From contig JBBRTJ010000027.1 in assembly GCA_038244535.1 (NCBI GenBank), positions 1 through 34,731 on the forward strand: a DNA stretch of 34,731 bases, given 5' to 3'. Made by a program: the position numbers and the translations under genes. Positions 34,289 through 34,731 of this stretch are shown here, piece after piece; position 1 is the stretch's first letter, and every line of letters starts with the position of its first letter. The DNA is from JBBRTJ01 sp038244535 (GTDB lineage Bacteria > Actinomycetota > Acidimicrobiia > Acidimicrobiales > Ilumatobacteraceae). Below the pieces are notes generated by a model, which was not told where the DNA came from, did no database searches, and worked only from the letters and a program-made list of their open reading frames with translations.

Positions 34289-34731
34289 GTGAAGACGCAA
34301 GCTGCCATCTTGTGGGAAGTCGGCGCTCCGTGGAGCGTCGAGGAGATCGAGCTCGATCCGCCGAAGCAGGGCGAGGTGCTGGTCAAGCTCGCGGCATCGG
34401 GCATGTGCCACTCCGACGAGCACCTTGTCACCGGCGACCTGCCGTTCGCCCTGCCCATCATCGGCGGGCACGAGGGTGCCGGCGTCGTCGAGGCCGTGGG
34501 CGAGGGCGTGAGCTGGCTGGTGCCGGGTGACCACGTCGTGTTCGGCTTCATCCCGAGCTGTGGGCGCTGCCCGAGCTGCTCGACCGGCCACCAGAACCTG
34601 TGCGACCTCGGGGCCCTGATGGGCCTCGGCATGCAGATCACCGATGGCGGCAGCCGCCACCACGCCAAGGGCCAAGACCTCGGGCTGATGTGCCTGCTCG
34701 GCACGTTCGCCAAGCACACGGTGGTCAACGA
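34289..34731 (+). CDS. NDMA/mycofactocin-dependent zinc alcohol dehydrogenase (3' end outside window)
   Basis: The first 147 codons of a zinc-type medium-chain dehydrogenase. The catalytic zinc ligands begin with C40 (SGMCHSDEH) and H61-E62 (GGHEGAG); the structural zinc site is C91, C94, C97 and C105 (CGRCPSCSTGHQNLC). The opening MKTQAAILWEVGAPWSVEEI and the later HHAKGQDLGLMCLLGTF closely match the NDMA-dependent alcohol dehydrogenases, in which NAD stays bound and mycofactocin accepts the electrons. GTG 34289 has GGGGG upstream. A possible -10 (TACCGT, 34221-34226) lies in the 78-bp gap after the patatin gene. It is the likely client of the mycofactocin made by this locus. Confidence 0.92.
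   Translation, partial: MKTQAAILWEVGAPWSVEEIELDPPKQGEVLVKLAASGMCHSDEHLVTGDLPFALPIIGGHEGAGVVEAVGEGVSWLVPGDHVVFGFIPSCGRCPSCSTGHQNLCDLGALMGLGMQITDGGSRHHAKGQDLGLMCLLGTFAKHTVVN

Overview
The window is GC-rich with dense, often overlapping genes. It encodes a mycofactocin (MFT) maturation system, so it is almost certainly from an actinobacterium. The PATTAA-type lipoprotein linker, the two mycofactocin-type FadH/OYE reductases and the actinobacterial patatin-like protein fit Acidimicrobiia or a relative. The phylum follows from gene content; the class is a guess.

Layout: (1) 1-396 (-): start of a lipoprotein with a Pro/Thr/Ala linker made of 18-bp DNA repeats, cut by the window edge. (2) 451-4386 (-): tandem class III cyclase / AAA ATPase / TPR regulator. 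(3) 4627-9237 (+): an adenylation-thiolation-thioesterase NRPS-like enzyme, translationally coupled to a secreted sialidase-type propeller, then an MgtC-family membrane protein. (4) 16743 down to 9156 (-): one tightly packed operon in transcription order FadH/OYE reductase, ETF alpha, FixC-like flavoprotein, FixX-like ferredoxin, ETF beta, mftE, mftF. (5) 16888-24846 (+): one 2652-residue secreted protein with RCC1-like repeats, PLRSS pentapeptide arrays, a caspase/gingipain-like domain and Ig-like repeats, closed by a perfect hairpin. (6) 30683 down to 25014 (-): mftA, mftB, mftC, a uridine kinase, a second FadH/OYE reductase and an MFS exporter. (7) 30857-34210 (+): patatin-like lipase with a membrane C-terminus, divergent from mftA. 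(8) 34289 to the edge (+): the start of an NDMA/mycofactocin-dependent zinc alcohol dehydrogenase.

How it fits together: MftA is the ribosomal precursor ending in Val-Tyr. MftB and MftC modify that dipeptide, MftE releases it and MftF glycosylates the product. The alcohol dehydrogenase at the right edge belongs to the family that needs mycofactocin as electron acceptor. No mftD, mftG or mftR is visible. An ETF pair with FixC/FixX-like partners and two FadH/OYE flavoproteins share the operons instead, which suggests an electron route from reduced mycofactocin (or its client enzymes) to quinone. That route is inference; the gene content and the operon overlaps are read directly from the sequence.

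No RNA genes, insertion sequences or CRISPR arrays were recognised. No gene-free stretch exceeds 300 bases.
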